Shown here: one piece after another, positions 25,539 through 34,372 of the stretch
How the letters are laid out: each line of letters begins with the position of its first letter
Position numbering within the stretch: the stretch's first letter is position 1
From: Streptomyces luteolifulvus
Lineage (GTDB): Bacteria; Actinomycetota; Actinomycetes; Streptomycetales; Streptomycetaceae
Direction of reading: 5' to 3'
Length of the DNA stretch: 64,000 nt
Assembly (NCBI RefSeq): GCF_008806595.1
Contig: NZ_VZRB01000014.1
Location: 62,001 to 126,000 of the forward strand
Made by a program: the position numbers and the translations under genes
Notes under the pieces: model-generated
What the model saw: the letters and a program-made list of their open reading frames with translations, nothing else
What the model was told of the DNA's origin: nothing
Databases searched by the model: none

Positions 25539-26132
25539 CTATCCCGCGTTCCTTTCGGCGGCGTTCGCCTGCCATGTGCGTCCCACCGCCCGAAGCAGCG
25601 CCGGGTACACGCCCAGGTACCGGAAGGGCTTGATGGCTGCCATGTATACGGCGCCGAACCGGCCGTTCGGCTTCACCAGGACGGCCATCTGGCCGCGGTA
25701 GCCACCGGCCTCGTCCGGGACCCAGCCGATGTGCATCACCGCGTGGACGGTCCGGTTGGCCACCTCGGCCGCCCACTCGTCGGGCAGCTGGTAGACGGAG
25801 GTGAACGGAACCGAGCGGGGGTCCGGCCCCCGGGGAGCCTCGCGGAGGTCGGCCGGCAGCCGGTCACGCAGCGTCCGCACCCGGGTGCCGAGGCCGTCGC
25901 CGGCCTTGTCCCAGCCGAGCAGCCGTCCCAGCTTCCAGCGGATGGCGAAGAGCAGGCGGTAGGTGGGGGAGGAAATGTCGCCCGAGCCGTCCGCGATCTG
26001 GTGCACCAGGTACGGGAGATCGTCACGACCACCTGGTGTCGGCAGTGCCCACACGTCCTCGAGACGGAAGTCGGGGGCGATCTCGTGGATCCGCCAAGGG
26101 CGGGACGTGTGTGCGGTTGCGGGGAGTCTCAT
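25539..26132 (-). CDS. DUF2867 domain protein
   Basis: A 197-residue protein matching the DUF2867 pattern, with IHEIAPDFRLEDVWALP near the start, GWVPDEAGGYRGQMAVLVKPNGR in the second half (two blocks) and the FGAVYMAAIKPFRYLGVYPALLR end. The domain often follows epimerase-type proteins, but here it stands alone. It has no signal peptide. The ATG at 26132 has AGGGG upstream and is preferred to an ATG further upstream that would start inside the operator. It is divergent from a TetR gene with two identical-arm operators between, and is the probable target of that repressor. Molecular function unknown. Confidence 0.8.
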   Translation of the reverse strand: MRLPATAHTSRPWRIHEIAPDFRLEDVWALPTPGGRDDLPYLVHQIADGSGDISSPTYRLLFAIRWKLGRLLGWDKAGDGLGTRVRTLRDRLPADLREAPRGPDPRSVPFTSVYQLPDEWAAEVANRTVHAVMHIGWVPDEAGGYRGQMAVLVKPNGRFGAVYMAAIKPFRYLGVYPALLRAVGRTWQANAAERNAG

Positions 26133-26146
26133 GAGTCGGCCCCTGT

Positions 26147-26199
26147 CTATACGATGCCGTATAGACAAAGACTAGACCCATCTATACGGTCCCGTATAG
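26147..26199. promoter_or_regulatory. Twin TetR operators
   Basis: Two palindromes with identical arms, CTATACG-N4-CGTATAG, at 26147-26164 and 26182-26199, centred 35 bp apart in the 94-bp gap between the divergent DUF2867 and TetR genes. Arm identity and position make them the likely binding sites of the TetR protein, repressing both genes. Confidence 0.88.
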
Positions 26200-26226
26200 A
26201 TGCGGGAGTGTGAGGGGAGACACGGC

Positions 26227-26784
26227 ATGGCCCTGGCCCGCACGCCCCGCGGCAAGTGGATCGAGGAGGGACTGCGGGCGCTCTCCGCGGGCGGTCCGCA
26301 GGCCGTCCGTATCGAGTCGCTGGCGCAGGCACTCGGCGTCAGCAAGGGCGGCTTCTACGGGTACTTCCGCAACCGGGACGCGCTGCTGACCGAGATTCTC
26401 GACACCTGGGAGCGTGAGGTCACCGAGGCGGTGATCGAGCGGGTCGAGAGCGCCGGCGGAGACGCCAGGGCCAAGCTGGGGCGGCTTTTCGCGATCGCCG
26501 GGTCCGACGACGGGCCGATGCTCGGCACCACCGCAGAGCTCGCGATCCGCGATTGGGCCCGGCGCGACGAGGCCGTCGCACAGCGCCTGCAACGCGTCGA
26601 CAACCGGCGCATGGAGTACATGCGCTCCTTGTTCGGCCCCCTCTGCGCCGACGAGGACGAGGTCGAGGTGCGGTGCATGATCACCTACTCGCTGCGGATC
26701 GGAAACCACTTCATCGCAGCCGACCACGGCGCGCGCAGCCGCGCGGAGGTGATGGAACTGATCACGAAATGGCTCCTGAGGTGA
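26227..26784 (+). CDS. TetR family transcriptional regulator
   Basis: A 185-residue TetR protein. The N-terminal helix-turn-helix is plain (IESLAQALGVSKGGFYGYFRNRDALL), followed by an all-helical ligand domain. The ATG at 26227 follows GAGGGGAGA and is preferred to an ATG at 26200 that directly abuts an operator. Twin CTATACG-N4-CGTATAG sites lie just upstream, between this gene and the DUF2867 gene, so autoregulation and control of the divergent gene are likely. Inducer unknown. Confidence 0.92.
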   Translation: MALARTPRGKWIEEGLRALSAGGPQAVRIESLAQALGVSKGGFYGYFRNRDALLTEILDTWEREVTEAVIERVESAGGDARAKLGRLFAIAGSDDGPMLGTTAELAIRDWARRDEAVAQRLQRVDNRRMEYMRSLFGPLCADEDEVEVRCMITYSLRIGNHFIAADHGARSRAEVMELITKWLLR

Positions 26785-26933
26785 GTCCTCCAGTCCCGCT
26801 GTGATGCTCACGTTGCCACTGTGTCCGGATGAGTCGGATGGTGGTTGAGGAGGCATTCGTTCGCCGACACGCCGCCCGCCACGGTCGACCGCTGGCAAGC
26901 ACCCCGTACGCGGGTGGCTGCGAGGGCGGAGAC

Positions 26934-28070
26934 ATGGTGAGCACGAACGGTCCGCCTGACCCGGACACTGAGAGCAGCCCGGGCGGAGGCGTCAGGAATC
27001 TCCCCTGGAGCCCCGTGGTGCTCTGGCTCGCGGGATTCACCGTGGCCCTGGTGCTCACCGGCCTCCTCTTCGGCCGGGAGACGCGGCTGGCTCCCTTTCT
27101 CGTCGTCCTCCCCGCCCTGATCGCCGGAAGGGGCACCGTTCGGCAGACCGCCGTGGCCTCGGTCTGGGTGACCCTGATCATCATCGCCTCCCTGATCGAC
27201 AGCCCACTGGAGACGGCCGGGGCCAATCTGGTCGTGGTCGTGTTCGCGGTGGTCTTCAACGGCCTGAGCGTGGCCCGCGCCGCGCAGCGCATCCACCGCG
27301 AACGAGAGATCGCCCGGCTGAGATCCGCGGCCGCCGCCCTGCAACGGCAGCTTCTGCGGCCGTTTCCCCTGGTGACCGATGAGCTCCTCGTCCACGGCCT
27401 GTACGAACCCGTGGAGGAGGACAGCCGGGTCGGGGGCGACATCTACGAGGTGGTGGCCTCGCCGTACGGAAGCCGAGTCTTCATCGGTGACGTCCAGGGC
27501 AAGGGCCTGCCCGCCATTGGCGCCGCCTTCGCCGCGTTGAGCGCCTTCCGGGAAGCCGCCATGACCGAGCCGACGCTCACCGGGGTGGTGGACCTTCTCG
27601 AGGAGGCGGTTCTGCGGCACAACTCCTTCGCCGAGCATGTGGGAGAGCGCGAGCGCTTCGTCACCGGCCTGGTCCTGGGCATCGACTCCGAGCTGGAAGT
27701 CCAGGCCGTCAACTGCGGTCATGTCCCGCCTCTGCTGCTGCAGGGCGAACACGCCGGGCCGCCGCTGCGGGAGGAGCCGAGTGTCCCCCTGGGTCTCGAC
27801 TCCCTGGCTCCGGCGCCACGCACCGTCGAATGGTTCGCCTTCCCCATGGACGCCGCTCTCCTGTTGTGCACGGACGGTGTCACCGAGGCCCGCGACCCGT
27901 CCGGCAGGTTCTATCCGCTGGAGGAGCGGGCAGGGGACTGGGGGAGCGTCCCGGCCGGCGAAGTGGCGCCGACCCTCTACCGGCAGCTGCAACAGCACAC
28001 CGCCGGCGCCCGCAGCGACGACACCGCTGTCATGGTCCTCCGCAGGAGGTCCGCTACCGGAGCGCGGTGA
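26934..28070 (+). CDS. Membrane-bound SpoIIE-type PP2C phosphatase
   Basis: A 378-residue protein with an N-terminal membrane part of three or four helices (about residues 25-115), a short coiled segment rich in Arg and Ala (about 120-150), and a C-terminal PP2C/SpoIIE catalytic domain. Metal-binding acids are seen in SRVGGDIYEV, FIGDVQGKGLPA and DDTAVMVL, and LLLCTDGVTEARD is the typical third block. Such enzymes dephosphorylate anti-anti-sigma proteins in partner-switching sigma control. The ATG at 26934 has GGAG upstream; an earlier start at 26829 would add an unlikely Arg-rich tail. No anti-sigma gene is adjacent. Confidence 0.87.
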   Translation: MVSTNGPPDPDTESSPGGGVRNLPWSPVVLWLAGFTVALVLTGLLFGRETRLAPFLVVLPALIAGRGTVRQTAVASVWVTLIIIASLIDSPLETAGANLVVVVFAVVFNGLSVARAAQRIHREREIARLRSAAAALQRQLLRPFPLVTDELLVHGLYEPVEEDSRVGGDIYEVVASPYGSRVFIGDVQGKGLPAIGAAFAALSAFREAAMTEPTLTGVVDLLEEAVLRHNSFAEHVGERERFVTGLVLGIDSELEVQAVNCGHVPPLLLQGEHAGPPLREEPSVPLGLDSLAPAPRTVEWFAFPMDAALLLCTDGVTEARDPSGRFYPLEERAGDWGSVPAGEVAPTLYRQLQQHTAGARSDDTAVMVLRRRSATGAR

Positions 28071-28154
28071 CGGGCGCACCGCGGCTGCGGCGCCTTGGGC
28101 CCACGCGGCCCCTGGGGGTCCACGCTGCGCCCTGGGGACCAAGCGGCCCGGCAC

Positions 28155-28167
28155 TAGGGTCGTCGGT
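28155..28167 (+). promoter_or_regulatory. -10 box for a leaderless OsmC transcript
   Basis: TAGGGT (28155-28160) lies exactly seven bases before the ATG and there is no ribosome-binding site, the usual arrangement of leaderless mRNA in Streptomyces. Confidence 0.55.
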
Positions 28168-28605
28168 ATGACCGAAAGCACTCAGCGCCGTGTCACCATC
28201 CAGCGCACCAGCACCGGCCACTTCACGGCGACGAACGATCGCGGCGGCACGATCGACTTCGGTACCGGATCGGACACCGACGGCACCGGCTTCACCCCCG
28301 TCGAGCTCCTGCTCGCCGCGATCGGGGGGTGCACCGCGGCCGATGTCGACGGTGCGACCAGCCGTCACGCGGAGCCGACCGGATTTGCCGTCACCGTGAC
28401 CGGCAACAAGATCAGCGACGAACTCGGCAACCGGATGACCGACCTCGTGGTCAGCTTCTCGGTCGCCTTCCCGGAGGGCGACGACGGCGACCGTGCCCGC
28501 GCCATCGTTCCCAGGGCGGTCAGGGCCTCCCACGACCGGCTCTGCACGGTCAGCCGCACCATCGAGCTCGGTACGCAGGTCACCGCGACGGTCGAGGAGG
28601 CCTGA
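28168..28605 (+). CDS. OsmC family protein
   Basis: A 145-residue OsmC/Ohr-fold protein. The first redox-type Cys is in LLAAIGGCTAADV (about residue 55) and the second in SHDRLCTVSRTIE, the positions of the two catalytic cysteines in peroxidatic OsmC proteins. It probably reduces organic hydroperoxides in the cytoplasm, but the class is broad. The start is set by the -10 box seven bases upstream and by the fit of MTESTQRRVTIQRT to family N-termini; longer frames upstream run through the end of the phosphatase gene. It is convergent with the GH87 gene, 18 bp apart. Confidence 0.88.
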   Translation: MTESTQRRVTIQRTSTGHFTATNDRGGTIDFGTGSDTDGTGFTPVELLLAAIGGCTAADVDGATSRHAEPTGFAVTVTGNKISDELGNRMTDLVVSFSVAFPEGDDGDRARAIVPRAVRASHDRLCTVSRTIELGTQVTATVEEA

Positions 28606-28623
28606 CCCGAGTGCACCCTGGTG

Positions 28624-30795
28624 CTACGACAGATACGCCTCCACCTCACTGAACTGGCCCGCGGGCCAGCCGGTGTTGGCGGTGACGGTCAGTCGCAGGT
28701 GGCGCAGGTGCGTGGTGCTGGGCAGGGACACAGTGGCGCTGTTGCCGGTCGCCGGGTCGAAGCGGTAGCCCTGGGAGGGGACGACCGTGGAGTACGCCTG
28801 GCCGTCGGTGCTGCCCAGGACCGACAGGGTCTGGGTGCGGGCACCCCACGCCGGTGATGGCGGCAGCTTGAGCACCAGGCGTCGTACGGACTCGTTCGAG
28901 CCGAGGTCGACCGTCCAGGACTGTGGGAAGGCGTGGTTGGCGGACTCCCAGTAGGTGCTCGCGTCACCGTCCACCGCCTTGCCGGGGGTGTAGACGTCCT
29001 GGGAGCCGGTGGCGGTGGCCGGGCGGCCCTTGGCGAGATTGCGGGTGGGGTCGGGGTCGGGGTTGCCCTGGCCGGGCTGGGGCCAGACCGAGCAGTCCGA
29101 CCAGATGCTGTTCCAGCCGGAGTTGCCACCACCGTCGGTGAGTGTGAAGGTTCCCGAGCCCGTGGGGTAGGGGCAGTTGTAGATCCCGGCGGCGCCGACG
29201 CCGGTGGCCCGGACGTTGCGGAACGTCGCGGCGCCCTGGGTCTCGGCCTGGACGACGACCGTGCCGGCCCTGTTCACCACCGCGCCGTCGACGGTGATGT
29301 TCTTCGCGGCGAATCCGCGCCCGCTGCCGGAGACGAACTCGAAGGCGCTGTACGGGCTGTCGGTGACGATCGTGTCGGTGATCCGTACGGTCGCCTCGAT
29401 GGCGCTGTCGTAGGAGTCGACACGCAGCGCGCCCATCGGATGGTTCCAGTTGGGGTTCATGGCGCCCGTCCGGACGAGTGTGTTGCCATCGACCGTGATC
29501 GTTCCGGACAGGGGGTGGAAGGGGTCGAGGAACTTCTGGTTGGAGATGGCGATGCCGCTGCCGAGGGCGTTGGTGTCGGAGATCAGGTTGTCCTTGACGG
29601 TGATGTCGGTGCCGCCGTAGATCGCGATGCCGTTGGCGAGGTTCGGCTGGCTGATCGTGTTGTTCTCGAAGCTGCTGTCGGTGTCGGGGGCGTACAGCGA
29701 CCACATGGCGAGGGAGTCGTCGCCCTGGTTGCGCAGGAAGTTGTGGCGGACGCGGACGCCGCGCGAGTTGCCGTTGAGGTTGAGGCCGTCGGCGGTGGTG
29801 TCGAGGATGCGGTTGTTCTCGACGACGAGGTTGTCGTTGTTGCCCATCAGCCACAGGCCGACCTTGAGGTGCTGGAGCCACATCCCGGACACGGAACTGC
29901 CCGGCCCGAGGCTGCCGTTGACGAAGTTGTCGGGGTGGGAGTCGACGCGTTCGGTGACCTCGCCGAAGACCGCGAAGTCCTTGATGTGGACGCCGCCCGA
30001 GGAGCTGGACTGGTCGATGAAGCGGGAAGTGCGCACGACGGTGTGCCAGCTGCCGGCCCCTTGCAGGGTGACGTTCTGGACTCCGGCGAGGGCGGAGGTG
30101 AGCCTGTACTCGCCCGGTGGGATCCAGACCACTCCTCCCTGTGCGGCGGCGATGGCGTCCCGGAAGGCCTGTGTGGAGTCGCCCTGCCCGCTCGGATCGG
30201 CGCCCTTGGACACCACGGACACCGAGCCGGCGGGCTGGGTGGCGGCCGCGGAGACCTCTTCGAAGTCGGTTACGTCGACGGTGACTTGGACGTTCGTCGC
30301 CTCGAAGGCGATCCTGTCGCCTGCCTGGATGTTCTGGCCGAGCAGGAGGCGGGCGTTGTCGAAGAAGTGATGGGTCTTCGCCCGAGGAATCCAACTCGTG
30401 TCGATGTACGAGTACTTGGACGTGACGGCGATCGTCTTCGTGAGCCGGGTGCCGTTGACGTACACGGCGACCGTGCCGGACTGCCCGTCGGGGACGCTGT
30501 AGGCGAGGTTCACCGCGTTGGCGGCGCGGGGCGCGGTGAACTCGACGCGCTGACCGGGGGAGAGGCGGACGGCCTGGCGGCCCGAGGCCTCGGAGGCCAA
30601 GGTGCCCTGGGTGTGATCGGGGCCGATCTTTGTGCCGGTGGTGCCGGCGGACTCGGCCTCGACGGAGGTGAAGGGCAGGTCGGCGCCGGCGGCCGCCTGG
30701 GCGGCGGCCGGGGTGAGGGCGACGAGCGTGCCGGCGGCCAGGGCGAGGGCCACCGCGATGGATGGCATGCACGTGACAGGTCGAACAATGTGCAT
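28624..30795 (-). CDS. Secreted GH87 alpha-1,3-glucanase (mycodextranase type) with CBMs
   Basis: A 723-residue secreted polysaccharidase. After a Sec signal (cleavage near AQAAAG) comes a CBM6-like beta-sandwich (about 40-170, FTSVEAESAGTTG and FEAP-type strands), then a right-handed parallel beta-helix with many NN-x-I rungs (about 180-560) and a C-terminal discoidin/F5-8C domain (about 590-723, AVDGDASTYWES and LDLG-type strand). This layout, with acidic residues in DTTADGLNLNG and RNQGDDSLAMWS, fits GH87 enzymes that cut alpha-1,3-glucan or nigeran of fungal walls. The ATG has AAGGGA upstream. It is last in line after a GH13 gene and sugar permeases on the same strand. Confidence 0.85.
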   Translation of the reverse strand: MHIVRPVTCMPSIAVALALAAGTLVALTPAAAQAAAGADLPFTSVEAESAGTTGTKIGPDHTQGTLASEASGRQAVRLSPGQRVEFTAPRAANAVNLAYSVPDGQSGTVAVYVNGTRLTKTIAVTSKYSYIDTSWIPRAKTHHFFDNARLLLGQNIQAGDRIAFEATNVQVTVDVTDFEEVSAAATQPAGSVSVVSKGADPSGQGDSTQAFRDAIAAAQGGVVWIPPGEYRLTSALAGVQNVTLQGAGSWHTVVRTSRFIDQSSSSGGVHIKDFAVFGEVTERVDSHPDNFVNGSLGPGSSVSGMWLQHLKVGLWLMGNNDNLVVENNRILDTTADGLNLNGNSRGVRVRHNFLRNQGDDSLAMWSLYAPDTDSSFENNTISQPNLANGIAIYGGTDITVKDNLISDTNALGSGIAISNQKFLDPFHPLSGTITVDGNTLVRTGAMNPNWNHPMGALRVDSYDSAIEATVRITDTIVTDSPYSAFEFVSGSGRGFAAKNITVDGAVVNRAGTVVVQAETQGAATFRNVRATGVGAAGIYNCPYPTGSGTFTLTDGGGNSGWNSIWSDCSVWPQPGQGNPDPDPTRNLAKGRPATATGSQDVYTPGKAVDGDASTYWESANHAFPQSWTVDLGSNESVRRLVLKLPPSPAWGARTQTLSVLGSTDGQAYSTVVPSQGYRFDPATGNSATVSLPSTTHLRHLRLTVTANTGWPAGQFSEVEAYLS

Positions 30796-30871
30796 GAGGG
30801 GTTCCCTTCGGGTGAGGGGTGGGGGGAATACGGCGGTACGGCCGGCGGCTTCGGCGGTACGGCCGGCGGCC

Positions 30872-32455
30872 TCAGGCGCGCAGCCAGACCGCGGTGTCCT
30901 GCGGCAGCCGGCCCCGGTCGTCCAGCGGGCCGCTGGCGAGGAGGAGTTCGGAGTGCGCGGGCAGGTCGGCCGGGGCGTCGGCAAGATTCACCACGCACAG
31001 CACGCCGGCCCCGCGGACGAAGGCGAGCACACCGTCCCCGGCGGGCAGCCAGGTGAGGGGCCCGTCGCCGAACGCGGGCCGCAGCCGGATCGCGGCCCGG
31101 TAGAGGGAGAGCATCGAGTCGGCGTTCTCGGCCTGGAGGTCGGCCGCGTACCTCGGCCAGGTGCGGGGCTGGGGCAGCCAGGGCTCGCCGCCGAACCCCG
31201 CGTGGGGTGCGTGGGCCGCCCACGGCAGCGGGACCCGGCAGCCGTCGCGGCCCGGGTCGGTGCCGCCGGAGCGGAGGTGCATGGGGTCCTGGATGCGGGC
31301 CACGGGGATGTCGGCCTCGGGCAGGCCCAGTTCCTCGCCCTGGTAGACGTACACCGCGCCGGGCAGCGCGAGCGACAGCAGCGCGGCCGCGCGCGCCCGC
31401 CGCGTGCCCAGGGCCAGGTCGGTGGGCGTACCGAAGGCCTTCGTGGCGAAGTCGAATGCGGTGTCGGACCGGCCGTAGCGGGTCACGGTGCGGGTCACGT
31501 CGTGGTTGCTCAGCACCCAGGTGGCGGGGGCGGCCACGGGGGCGTGTTCGGCGAGGGTGTCGTCGATGGACCGGCGCAGCCGTGCCGCCTGCCAGGGGCA
31601 GGACAGGAAGCTGAAGTTGAACGCCGTGTGGAGTTCGTCCGGGCGCAGATAGCGGGCGAAGCGTTCGGCGTCCGGAAGCCAGACCTCGCCGACGAAGATC
31701 CCGCCGTACTCGTCGGCGATGCGGCGCCAGGAGCGGTAGATCGCGTGGAGTTCGTCGCGGTCGATGTACGGGTGCGGATCGCGGCCCTCGGCGAGGTCGG
31801 GCAGCCGCGGGTCCTTGGCCGGCAGCGCGGCCGAGTCGATGCGCACGCCCGCGACGCCCCGCTCGAACCAGAAGCGCAGGATGTCCTCGTGCTCCTGGCG
31901 GACGGCCGGGTGGGCCCAGTTGAGGTCGGGCTGCTCGGGGGCGAACAGGTGCAGATACCAGTCGCCGTCGCCGAGACGGGTCCAGGCGGAGCCGCCGAAC
32001 TGGGAGGGCCAGTCGCTGGGCGGGAGTTCGCCGTGCGGGCCGCGTCCGGGACGGAAGTGGAACAGGTCGCGCTCGGCGCCGCCGGCGCGTGCGGCGCGGA
32101 ACCACGGGTGCTGGTCGGAGACATGGTTGGGCACGATGTCGACGATCGTGCGGATGCCGAGCTGTCGGGCCTCCGCGATGAGCTTCTCGGCTTCGGCGAG
32201 GGTGCCGAAGGCCGGGTCGATGGCTCGGTAATCGGCGACGTCGTAGCCGCCGTCCCTCATCGGTGACGGGTACCACGGGTTGAACCACAGGGCGTCGACG
32301 CCGAGTTCGGCCAGATACGGCAGACGGGCGCGAACGCCCGAGAGGTCGCCGGTGCCGTCCCCGTCGCCGTCGGCGAAGCTGCGCACGTACACCTGGTAGA
32401 TGACGGCGGAGCGCCACCAGTCGGAGGGGGTGCGGTCAGGGGTGGGCTGTCCCAC
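30872..32455 (-). CDS. GH13 alpha-glucosidase
   Basis: A 527-residue intracellular GH13 enzyme. The conserved regions are all there: DIVPNHVS, GVRIDSAA with the nucleophile Asp, VGEVWLP with the acid/base Glu, and LSNHDVTR with the transition-state Asp. There is no signal peptide, so it should act on imported oligosaccharides such as nigerose or maltose. The GTG start has AAAGG eight bases upstream. It follows two sugar permease genes and precedes the secreted GH87 gene, giving an external cut, import and internal hydrolysis scheme. Substrate specificity among alpha-glucosides cannot be read from motifs. Confidence 0.92.
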   Translation of the reverse strand: MGQPTPDRTPSDWWRSAVIYQVYVRSFADGDGDGTGDLSGVRARLPYLAELGVDALWFNPWYPSPMRDGGYDVADYRAIDPAFGTLAEAEKLIAEARQLGIRTIVDIVPNHVSDQHPWFRAARAGGAERDLFHFRPGRGPHGELPPSDWPSQFGGSAWTRLGDGDWYLHLFAPEQPDLNWAHPAVRQEHEDILRFWFERGVAGVRIDSAALPAKDPRLPDLAEGRDPHPYIDRDELHAIYRSWRRIADEYGGIFVGEVWLPDAERFARYLRPDELHTAFNFSFLSCPWQAARLRRSIDDTLAEHAPVAAPATWVLSNHDVTRTVTRYGRSDTAFDFATKAFGTPTDLALGTRRARAAALLSLALPGAVYVYQGEELGLPEADIPVARIQDPMHLRSGGTDPGRDGCRVPLPWAAHAPHAGFGGEPWLPQPRTWPRYAADLQAENADSMLSLYRAAIRLRPAFGDGPLTWLPAGDGVLAFVRGAGVLCVVNLADAPADLPAHSELLLASGPLDDRGRLPQDTAVWLRA

Positions 32456-32511
32456 GGTGGATGCCTTTCGGATCGGGTCAGGGCCGGGATCAGCCCCTGG
32501 TGGGGCCGGGG

Positions 32512-33387
32512 TCAGCCCTTGGTGCTGCCCGCGCTGATGCCGGCGATGATGTGGCGCTGGAACACCAGGAACAGGGCGACCATCGGGATACTGGCGATCA
32601 CCATCGCGGCGATGAGCACGGTGAGCGGGATGTTCTGCGACAGCTGCACGAGGGCCACGCTGATGGGCTGTTTACCGGTGTCGGAGAAGACCATCAGCGG
32701 CCAGAGGAAGTCCTGCCACACGGCCACCAGCGCGAAAATCGACACGACGCCGAGGACGGGCCGTGACATGGGCAGCACGATGGACCACAGGGTGCGCAGC
32801 CTTCCGGCGCCGTCGATCTCCGCGGCCTCCAGCACATCGCGCGGGATCTGGTCGAAGAACCGCTTGAGCAGATAGAGGTTGAAGGCGTTGGCGACGGCCG
32901 GCAGCCAGATCGCGAGGGGGTCGTTGAGCAGGCTGGTGTGGATCAGGGGCAGGTCGGCGACGGTCAGGTACTTCGGGACGACCAGGGCCTGCGCCGGCAC
33001 CATCAGGGTGGCGAGGACGGCACCGAGGATCACCGTGCCGAAGGCGGGCCGCAGCTTGGACAGGGCGTAGGCGGCGGCGGTGCACAGGACGAGCTGGAAC
33101 AGCCAGGCTCCGGCCGCCTGGACCACGGTGTTGCCGAGGATCCGCGGGAGCTGCATCAGGTCCCAGGCGTCGGTGAAGCCACTGCTGCGCCAGTGTTCCG
33201 GGACGAGGGTGGGCGGGGTCCTGGCCACCTCGTCCGGTGACTTCGCCGCTCCCGTCACCATCCAGTACACCGGGAAGAGGAAGGCCGCGGTGAACAGGAC
33301 GAGGACCACCGTGAAGACCGTCCAGTAGGTCACCTTCCCGCCCGGGCGGCCGAGGGCGGCGGGCGAGACGAGGGTCCGGGTGCTCAT
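32512..33387 (-). CDS. Carbohydrate ABC transporter permease (MalG type)
   Basis: A 291-residue inner-membrane permease with six predicted helices and the cytoplasmic EAA loop EAAEIDGAGRLRTLWSIVLP that docks the ATPase. The start ATG at 33387 has GGGG upstream. It lies 25 bp after the MalF-type partner. As in other Streptomyces sugar importers no dedicated ATPase is encoded; a shared MsiK-type ATPase elsewhere is expected. Just downstream, a short imperfect copy of the gene's last codons and stop is visible around 32493-32510. Confidence 0.93.
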   Translation of the reverse strand: MSTRTLVSPAALGRPGGKVTYWTVFTVVLVLFTAAFLFPVYWMVTGAAKSPDEVARTPPTLVPEHWRSSGFTDAWDLMQLPRILGNTVVQAAGAWLFQLVLCTAAAYALSKLRPAFGTVILGAVLATLMVPAQALVVPKYLTVADLPLIHTSLLNDPLAIWLPAVANAFNLYLLKRFFDQIPRDVLEAAEIDGAGRLRTLWSIVLPMSRPVLGVVSIFALVAVWQDFLWPLMVFSDTGKQPISVALVQLSQNIPLTVLIAAMVIASIPMVALFLVFQRHIIAGISAGSTKG

Positions 33388-33412
33388 ACGTCCCCCTCGC
33401 ACGGGTCGTTGC

Positions 33413-34366
33413 TCATGCCTCCCCCTCGAAGCGGGTGAGGCGCAGATAGAGGGCGGAGAAGAGGCCGAGGACCACCAGGAGCATGAGGCTCAGGGCGCAG
33501 GCACCGCCGAAGTCGTTGTAGAGGAAGGCGTACTTGTAGATCAGGTACAGGACGGTGACGGTGGCGTTCTCCGGGCCACCGCCTGTGATCACGAACGGTT
33601 CGGTGAAGACCTGCATGGTCGCGATGATCTGAAGGAGCATCAGCATCAGGATGACGAACCTGGTCTGAGGGATCGTCACATGACGGATGCGTTGCCACAG
33701 GTTCGCCCCGTCCAGCTCGGCGGCCTCGTACAGTTCGCCGGGGACGGACTGCAGCGCGGCGAGGTAGATCAGGACGGTGCCGCCCATGTTGGCCCAGGTG
33801 GCGACGATCACCAGGGAGACCAGGGCGGTGTCGGCGCCGTTGGACCAGTTCGAGGTCGGCAGGTGGGCGAAGCGCAGCGCCTCGTTGGCGAGTCCGGCGC
33901 CGGGATCGTAGAACCACTTCCACAGCAGGGCACTGACCACGGGTGGGATCATCACCGGCAGATAGACCACGACCCGGAAGAAGGCCTTCGCGTGCCGCAC
34001 CTCATTGAGCACCAGGGCCAGGACGAACGGCACCGCGAACCCGATGAGCAGGGCGAGCAGGGTGAAGGTGAGCGTGTTGCGCCAGGCGGCGGCGAACTCG
34101 GGATCCTGGAGGACGCGGGAGAAGTTGTCGGTGCCGACCCACTCGGGTGATGAGCCGGGTGTGTACTTCTGGAAGGCGATCACGACCGCGCGGATCGCGG
34201 GGTACCACGAGAACAGCGCGAAGCAGATCAGACCGCCGAGGAGGAAGGCGTAGGCGTGGGCCTGGTCGGCGAGGCGGCGGCGCCCCCGGCCTTTCGGCAC
34301 GGGGTGTGCCGGTACCGGGCGCACGGTGGTCGCCTGGACGGGGCGCCGCTGGGCCGTCTTCGTCAT
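33413..34366 (-). CDS. Carbohydrate ABC transporter permease (MalF type)
   Basis: A 317-residue permease with six predicted membrane helices, the EAA loop ELYEAAELDGANLWQRIRHV, and the conserved VITGGGPENATVTVLYLIYK end region. It forms the channel with the following MalG-type protein for import of alpha-glucosides. It lies six bases after the remnant of the substrate-binding protein gene, so the original order was binding protein, permease, permease, glucosidase, as in agl/mal-type operons. With the binding protein broken and its promoter lost, expression of this gene is doubtful unless transcription enters from elsewhere. Confidence 0.93.
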   Translation of the reverse strand: MTKTAQRRPVQATTVRPVPAHPVPKGRGRRRLADQAHAYAFLLGGLICFALFSWYPAIRAVVIAFQKYTPGSSPEWVGTDNFSRVLQDPEFAAAWRNTLTFTLLALLIGFAVPFVLALVLNEVRHAKAFFRVVVYLPVMIPPVVSALLWKWFYDPGAGLANEALRFAHLPTSNWSNGADTALVSLVIVATWANMGGTVLIYLAALQSVPGELYEAAELDGANLWQRIRHVTIPQTRFVILMLMLLQIIATMQVFTEPFVITGGGPENATVTVLYLIYKYAFLYNDFGGACALSLMLLVVLGLFSALYLRLTRFEGEA

Positions 34367-34372
34367 CGTCCC

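Noticed and set aside
28933..31056. Open frame of about 700 codons on the plus strand opposite the GH87 gene
   Set aside because: Product is a Val/Gly/Ala/Asp-rich shadow without domains, while the minus strand codes a complete secreted enzyme with a signal peptide and ribosome site.
32460..32512. Imperfect direct repeat around the end of the MalG-type permease gene as an attachment site
   Set aside because: The repeat is short and imperfect, no integrase or tRNA gene is near, and it is better explained by local duplication of the gene's last codons.
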